Shown piece by piece: positions 57,915 through 64,000 of a stretch of 64,000 nucleotides of DNA. The DNA lies in the NCBI RefSeq assembly GCF_032062135.1, contig NC_092862.1:61433331-61497330 (forward strand), in the 5' to 3' direction. The stretch's first letter is position 1. Each line of letters starts with the position of its first letter. Source of the stretch: Pyxicephalus adspersus. Its lineage: Eukaryota; Chordata; Amphibia; Anura; Pyxicephalidae. Made by a program: the position numbers and the translations under genes. The notes under the pieces are model-generated. The model did no database searches. It had not been told where the DNA came from and saw nothing but the letters and a program-made list of their open reading frames with translations.

Positions 57915-58990
57915 GTAAGTGGCCTCCAGCACCCTGCACGGTGACCCTATTGGGGTGTCATGGAATCTAACACACTTTTCCTGTTGTCTAGTCATAGTAT
58001 AAACAATGGGGTGATATGGTGATGAGTGACTTACAACACTTGGGACTGGCTGGTAAGTGGCCAGCCTTGTGTGATGGCTTCCAGAACCTTAGTGGTGTCA
58101 TGGAGTCTAAGTACAAAATACTTACCTCTAGTCTGGTCAGTACATAAGCTAGGTTTATTATGGGGGCAGTTGTGTCATTAGAGACTGGCAGGTAAGTGGC
58201 TCTCTGCACCCTGTATACTGCCCCCCATTGGGGTCTCCTGGAAGTACAACACACCTCTCAGCTTTAGTCTAATGATTGTATGAAAGATGGTCTTATGGTA
58301 ATGAGGGGTGACTTGTATCATCAGAGACTGATCGGTAAGTGGCCAGACTTGTATAATACTTGTATATTACCCCCATTAGGTTGCTATGTAGAATAAGTCC
58401 TATTATACTAGTATAGTCATGGTATAATCATTGGGCTTATTATTGTAATGAGTGGGTGACTTGTGTCATTAGAGACTGATCAGAAAGTGGCCAGACTTGT
58501 ATAATACTTGTATATTACCCCCATTAGGGTGCTATGTAGAATAAGTCCTATTATACTAGTATAGTCATGGTATAATCATTGGGCTTATTATTGTAATGAG
58601 TGGGTGACTTGTGTCATTAGAGACTGATCAGAAAGTGGCCAGACTTGTATAATACTTGTATATTACCCCCATTAGGGTGCTATGTAGAATAAGTCCTATT
58701 ATACTAGTATAGTCATGGTATAATCATTGGGCTTATTATTGTAATGAGTGGGTGACTTGTGTCATTAGAGACTGATCAGAAAGTAGCCAGCCTTGTGTTA
58801 GCCTCCAAATCCTTGTATAATACTTGTATATTACCCCAATAAGGGTGCCATGTAGTCTAACATACTTAGTAGTACTAGTATACTAGTATATTCATGGTAT
58901 AGACAGCGGGCTTATTATGGTAATGAGTGGGTGACTTGTATCATTAGAAAGTGATCTGTAACTTGCCAACCTTGTATACTGCCCCCCACA
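57914..58990 (+). repeat. Satellite array S in TMEM170B intron 1 (about 8 units)
   Basis: Units start at the GGTAAGTGG or AGAAAGTGG marker: 57914, 58052, 58191, 58334, 58482, 58630, 58778, and a degraded one near 58957. Spacing is 138, 139, 143, then exactly 148 three times. The consensus has GTAAGTGGCC, CTTGTATA, CCCATTGGGGTG, ATGTAGTCTAA, TGGTATAATCATTGGGC and GTGACTTGTGTCATTAGAGA. The first marker is the exon 1 splice donor itself. GTAAGT is retained at 58053, 58192 (after CAG) and 58335. Confidence 0.9.
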
Positions 58991-60649
58991 CAAGTTAAAT
59001 AGATATAGTAGTTCAAAGTAAAGGTGATCTGCCAGCACAGTAAAAAAAAAGACAAACAGAAAAGAGAGGGCTTTTAGGCATACAAACAATATATTTTGTC
59101 AAACATCAGGTTCATAAACTGAGCTAAATGTATACATTTATATAGGTATAACAACAAGTATTGCATATAACAAGTATTACATGTAAAGCATGATTGTAGC
59201 CTAATGATAGGCACCATACACTCATTACTATAGAATAGTGTTAGCCGGGAGGGGATATACGTTCTCACATTCGCAACAGATAGTCCCAGAATCTAATAAA
59301 TAAGTTGCGTAGGGTGGTCCCAGCTTGTTTCACCTTTAGTAGGCTTCTTTAGGGGTAGATATGACATGTGATGATTATTGGGAACCAAGTCTTAGTATTC
59401 ACGGTTTATCCTACTACAATCTAAAGATTAGGAATAGTTTATGAGTGAAATGGTAAATTGTTGAACAATAAAGTGTTAGGACTAACATTTCGGGCTGATT
59501 GGACCGGGTGTATTAAAGAAGCTTCTGAGGTTTCAGTGGCAATTGGAAAAAGTCCGAAATTGAGGGTAAAAAGTTGTAATCCTATGGAGTAAGAATTGTA
59601 CAATTGTTTGAAAGACAAAAAGGTATTAAACAAATATTACTCATGGTGGTGTTACTAATGATGAGGTTCTCCATTTGTAATTCATTGTAATCTGAATGAA
59701 AGGTGAGGGGACAGTTGGGTTTATTAGGTGATTGTAGGGTGATGTAAATGGTAGAAAAATATGAAAAGATAGGCTTAGAAGATATATAATAGGATAAGGT
59801 TAAAGGGTTAAAACTTAACTTATTCTATATTTATTATTGCTGGAAAAATATTGTATAGTCTAATGAAGTATAATGGAAGGTTTGTGTTCACATTGGTAAG
59901 GCTTGACGGCTTTATTATTATTTGGGTAATACTAGTTCCAGGTGTAAACACAATGGAATATTTCAATAGAATATATTAATGAGTATGGTGGAAAAATAAT
60001 CTAAATAATAAATAAAATAAGTATGAAGAATACATTGCCAAAAGTTATGTAGAGACAAATCATGAGAGAGATGAGGGGGGGGGGGGTGATTAATAGGTGA
60101 ATATATTGTCAGAAGGAAATGTTTTGTGATGAATGAGGTGTGAGTTATAACTGTACTGAAAGCAGGGGAGAGACACACACAGCAGCAAAAGACAGAAAGG
60201 ATGGGGAATGAAGGGGGGATTTGGAGAGTCAGTGGAAAGGGGACATTTGTGATTGACTCACATATGAGTTGTAACTGTGCTGAAAGCAATTCGGGGAGGG
60301 GGGTGGGGGTGGAAGAATCAATGGATATATTATTATGGGAAGGAAATATTTGTGATTAAACAGCATTTGAGTCCTAACTATATAGCAATAATGATAAATA
60401 GTAGTAAGTAAAATGATGAATATTAATAAATCTTTTGATTGTAGTTGTTAAGTATTACAGTAAGTAAATACCAAGATTTGGTCCCCAACAATTTAGCTAT
60501 CACATCACCTGTCATATGTACCCCTAAAGAAGCCTTTTAAAGGTGAAACAGGTCCGCCACACCCTAAGCGACTGCGATGATTTATTTGCATTCTGGCGAA
60601 TCCACTGCGAATTTGAGATGTATGTGTGTATTTGTGTACATATATTGTA
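58991..60649. mobile_element. Fold-back element with ~145-bp inverted arms, inside satellite S
   Basis: Arms at 59264-59405 and 60470-60616 are imperfect inverted repeats: CTCACATTCGCAACAG / CTCAAATTCGCAGTGG (right arm read in reverse), GTTTCACCTTTA, AGGCTTCTTTAGGGGTA and ATATGACA-GTGATG. The interior is noncoding. From about 60110 to 60400 it has three ~120-bp repeats around TTTGTGATTGACTCACATAT, GAGTTGTAACTGTGCTGAAA and variants. Satellite S stops before it and resumes after it. Outer limits are uncertain. Confidence 0.6.
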
Positions 60650-61126
60650 TATAATGTATAACAGCCTGATTGGTAAATGGCCAGTCTTTTATGGTAGCCT
60701 CCAGCGCCTTGGATAGCACCCCCACCAAGGAGCCCTTCAGTTTACAACATACTTTTCGTGTAGTTCATTCAATGTAAAGACAGTGAGACTGATATTGTAA
60801 TGAGGGGGTGACTTTCCTCATTAGAGACTGACTGGTAAGTGGCCAGCCTTGCATGGCAACATTTGGTCCAGTATGGTAGCCTTCAGCATCTTGGATAGTG
60901 CCCCCATGGAGGTGACCATAAGTCTAAGTACCACACATTTATCATCTAGTCTATTAATTGTATACACAGTTGTATGTATATGAATGGGTGATTTGTTCCA
61001 TCAGAGCTTTACTGATAAGTGTCCAGCCTTGTTGGTAGCCTTCAGCACCTTGGATAATTCCTCTATCAGGTTGTTGTCTAGTCATAGTACATTCCACCTT
61101 TCCTCAATTTTTTTCATTGTATAAAC
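60650..61126 (+). repeat. Satellite array S, intron 1, second block
   Basis: About three units with markers ATTGGTAAATGG (60670), CTGGTAAGTGG (60832) and CTGATAAGTGT (61010). Also CTCCAGCGCCTTGGATAGC and TTAGAGACTGAC. GTAAGT is perfect at 60835. The last unit is cut at GTATAAAC by the hAT-like element and resumes at 61589. Confidence 0.85.
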
Positions 61127-61588
61127 CAACCTGTCTTGGCATTTTTGCCCAGGGGAACTCTTGATTTAACTTTCAGGTTTAGGGGAACCGCTTTTATAAT
61201 AAGTGCAGTACTTAACCCAGAAATTTTTTTAAGCTGGGTGGGAAGAAATTGTAGGTGGGTGGTAGCCCCTGTATTGTGTCCAAACTCTTTGGTAACCACC
61301 CAAAAACAGCCGGGTGGGTGCTGAAAAGTGCCGGGTGGTGCACCCAGCTAAAAGGGCCTGGGGAGAACCCTGAAGTGTATTCACTGCTTACAATACATCA
61401 GTGTGGTGGTCAATAGAAAGAATGACTCTTATATTGCTGGCCAGTGGGAAGAATGTCACTCTTACAGGTATGGAAAATAAGATTGGTATCAGTAAATCTG
61501 ACCTGAGAGGCACAAATTGCTCATTGGAACCCCTAACAACTTCTGGAGGAACCCAAGGGAATCATGTTACCCTGTTTGGGAAACCCTG
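61127..61588 (-). mobile_element. hAT-like element with perfect 8-bp target duplication
   Basis: Flanked by GTATAAAC at 61119-61126 and again at 61589-61596. Read in reverse it starts CAGGGTTTCCCAAACAGGG and contains GAGCAATTTGTGCC and GACATTCTTCCCACTGGCC, the family seen at 46809 and 50762. It interrupts a satellite S unit, so the insertion is younger than that unit. No transposase. Confidence 0.8.
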
Positions 61589-61660
61589 GTATAAACAGCG
61601 GGCAGGCATGGTAATGGGGGGTGAATTGTATCATCCATTGACCACTGAATCTCTATTTAC
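61589..61660 (+). repeat. Satellite S, remainder of the interrupted unit
   Basis: GTATAAACAGCGGGCAGG, GGTAATGGGGGGTGAATTG and TATCATCCATTGACC match the second half of the unit broken at 61126. Confidence 0.7.
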
Positions 61661-63242
61661 CTTTTTTTCTGCATTACATGACAAACATTAAAATACATGG
61701 TAGGCTATTGATGCCACCGTTTGTAATAATAATAAGAGCTGAACAAGCAGCTGCTCAAGACTCTACAGGGCCCATGGCAATGGTAAAAAATTTTTAATGC
61801 TCTTTGGTGCACTTTAGTGATCTTCTAAGTAAGCAAATGTTAGCTTTCCGCGTGTTAAAATGTTTTATTTTTAGACATGTTCAGTAATATCATCCTTTCT
61901 ATTGCTTTTAGTAAATGTTTTCTTTTAAAAATAATAATATTATTATGCACAAAAGATCTGCACAATTTTCTATCCCTGATAACATTGTTTAGATTCATCA
62001 AACACCATCACATGATGGGATTGGAAATAGTATACCAAAGAGATCCAATTCAAGTTTCAAATACTCTATTCCAAGTTCTTCAAATATTCTTCGTAAACCC
62101 ATGTCACATACCCATGTACAATGATCTGTATGTATAATCCCAATAAACTGATGGGAGTGCACTGATAATAGCCCAAGGTCTACTCTACAATGCTGGCCAC
62201 AAAGACATTCACCCAGTTCAGTGTATAGCTGCATACGTATCAATATAGACATACATATCACTATGGTTGTGAATTACAGTGCTTAGAACAAAGCTGGGAA
62301 TGAAGCCAGAACTGTATGCTTATGGCACAGTGGTCTCTCATTCAATCTCAGGCTTAAAAGTCTTCTTGGTATTTTGGCATCCAAGGCATTACCTCTGTTA
62401 CTTAGCTCCTCATAATGGGGGCATAGAAGGTTTCCAGGGTTCTTTATGCTTGTTAGAACTCCTCTGGAATACTAAGTGGAGTTTTTCTTGTAGTTAACAC
62501 TCTTGTTTTGTCTTTGGGTAGAGAGGTATTGTGTTAGGAATTTAACACCATATTCACTACACAGAAGAAACCCAAAGCATCCAAGCAGAAATTGTTTTAC
62601 TTCCTGACCGCCCACAGGCCAAATATAAAGTCTAAACCCATACATGCAATGATGTGATTGCAGTGTCCTCCAGATCTACCACTGTGTAGAACAATGATGT
62701 GCCTGACTGGGTACACATTAAATGGATGGTTTAGGTGGATCCTCACATTACATATTTTTGGTTAACCTAAAAAAGAATGTACAGAGAATGTCAATTGTGG
62801 ATTGACATGTAATAAAATGTGTATGGTTTCAGTTTCAAAGGTTTTTCAAAATAAAGTATCATGCTCTATTCACATTTTATTAGCTAAGACTGTAAGCATG
62901 ACCCACAGTGCCTTTTCTTTTCATTTTAAGTGTTTCTACCATCTTTTGGTTTTTATTTTTAATTTCACCTCTAAATAGGTTGTATCGAACAGGTAAATTA
63001 ACAGGGCAGTTCCTTTGGGAAGACATCATACATTTGAATCCACACAATATAGAAGGGACAATCAGACTATAGATTATTATTATTATAAATGTGATATTTT
63101 TATTATATTATTATATGGGCATTATCATTCTAATAAATGTGATATTGTAAGAAAGAACAGAGGCAGGACATAAACTTAGAAAAACAACTTGTTTTGTTCC
63201 CCATATATGCTCAGGCTCCTAAGAGATTATTACTAATTATAC
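61661..63242. other. TMEM170B intron 1, unannotated
   Basis: Mostly AT-rich sequence. A short ATT/TAT-rich tract lies at 63070-63110. Open frames at 61877-62137 and 62279-62497 show no known motif, and no MWYW-type exon is present. Confidence 0.4.
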
Positions 63243-63250
63243 TATTAGAG

Positions 63251-63666
63251 CAGGGGTCGGCAAACTTTTATGGCCACTAGGCCATTTCAGGGGTGGGCGG
63301 GAGCACACTAGGCTGTGCTCTGAGTCCCGCCCTAATGGATCCACCCACCACCTGGGAACACCCCCTGAAGTGAAATCCCTCTCCTCAGTATGCATTGCAG
63401 AGGAGAGGGATTCCCCTTCAGGGACCTTTCCCTATTTACCGTGGCGGCGGAAGTATCAACGCTGGCCCTGGTAAATAGGGGAGCCACAGCAAGGAAGCGG
63501 TACCGGAGCTTCAGCGGCTCCTGTGGTTCCTAACGCCCCCCTGGCAGATCTGGCCGGCAACACAGGTCCAGCCAGCATTAGGCCGGACCGGCCAGGGGGC
63601 GTTAGGCCGGAACGAATTACGGGCTAGGCCGTACCAGGTTTAAAGTTTAAAGTTTAAAAAACCCTG
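63251..63666. mobile_element. hAT-type MITE (CAGGGGT family), copy 2
   Basis: Begins CAGGGGTCGGCAAACTTTT. Flanking 8-mers are TATTAGAG (63243-63250) and TATTAGAT (63667-63674). Contains the TGCATTGCAGAGGAGAGGGA block of copy 1 in inverted order and a GGCCGGA-rich part. The right end (TTTAAAGTTTAAAAAACCCTG) shows a small internal AAAGTTT duplication. Confidence 0.75.
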
Positions 63667-63674
63667 TATTAGAT

Positions 63675-64000
63675 AATCAAGGCAAATAAAGAAACACACA
63701 TTCATTACTTTTTATTCCATACTTTTTATACTTTTTTTTTCCGATTCTTTGCCTTTAAAACTTTTCAAATCACTGTCCCAGCATGCAATGAGCATGCAAC
63801 TCAAAAGTTTAGCTAACTGTCATAGATTTTGTCACACAGTTATGGCAAGTAGGACACGTCTCTTGTTTGTATTTGACTAGTATATCAGCTGTTTGCATTG
63901 ATATTAGCTTTAACAGAACCAAAAAAAAAAGAAAACATGGGGAGGATGTCATTGCTGAGGTCCTGAAAGTGATACAGCAGACTCAGAACAGTTATAATAC
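63675..64000. other. Unannotated, TMEM170B intron 1
   Basis: Nothing recognised up to the window end. Confidence 0.4.

Noticed and set aside
57475..57918. 147-residue frame as the main product of the exon
   Set aside because: The ATG at 57818 gives the conserved TMEM170B N-terminus ending exactly at a splice donor; the longer frame is kept only as a possible upstream ORF.
57914..58990. Regular repeats with spacing that might suggest a CRISPR-like array
   Set aside because: Units are near-identical throughout with no unique spacers, and the setting is a vertebrate intron; this is a satellite.

Overview
This is vertebrate nuclear DNA, almost certainly from a frog (anuran amphibian). It is AT-rich and intron-bearing, full of diverged interspersed repeats, and has two assembly gaps (20288-20356 and 44714-45158). 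The frog call rests on the mix of repeats: an L2-type LINE, a tRNA-derived SINE sharing its 3' tail, L1/Tx1-type LINE pieces, a Ngaro/DIRS-type tyrosine-recombinase retrotransposon, Tc1-like remnants, and many MITEs with 3-bp TTA or 8-bp hAT-type target duplications. No bacterial, organellar or CRISPR-like sequence is present.

Only one host gene is clearly identifiable: the first coding exon of TMEM170B (57818-57914, + strand), in a GC-rich promoter region and ending in a perfect GTAAGT splice donor. The remaining exons are not in the window, so 57915-64000 is intron 1. A second gene-like segment (47152-47881, +) encodes an LSm-like domain and a helical region with one frameshift; it is probably a retrocopy or decayed gene. 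A reverse-strand open frame with a polyadenylation signal at 12.57-12.99 kb is unexplained.

Layout. 0-5.6 kb: an L1-type ORF2 remnant (-), a solo YR-retrotransposon repeat, then an L2 LINE interrupted by a palindromic MITE. 5.6-20 kb: sparse sequence with hAT and TTA-type MITEs and a Tc1 fragment. 20-34 kb: SINE, palindromic MITEs, two doublets of TTA-type MITEs, and a Tc1 transposase pseudogene. 34-47 kb: L2 tails, a reverse solo YR repeat, a small L1 insertion with a 16-bp target duplication, and a MITE holding the larger gap. 47-50 kb: the LSm-like pseudogene and a young MITE. 50.1-61.7 kb: a structured block around TMEM170B exon 1. It contains a satellite at 50.15-50.76 kb, a hAT-like repeat split by a 5.3-kb Ngaro-type element, a ~145-bp tandem array running up to the promoter, exon 1, and then the same satellite family again in intron 1. 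The exon 1 splice donor lies inside the first intronic satellite unit, and several later units carry their own GTAAGT sites. I consider this the most unusual feature of the window.

Limits: all calls come from reading the sequence by eye. Family names are by recognised protein motifs or ends, not database search, and element boundaries without stated target duplications are approximate.
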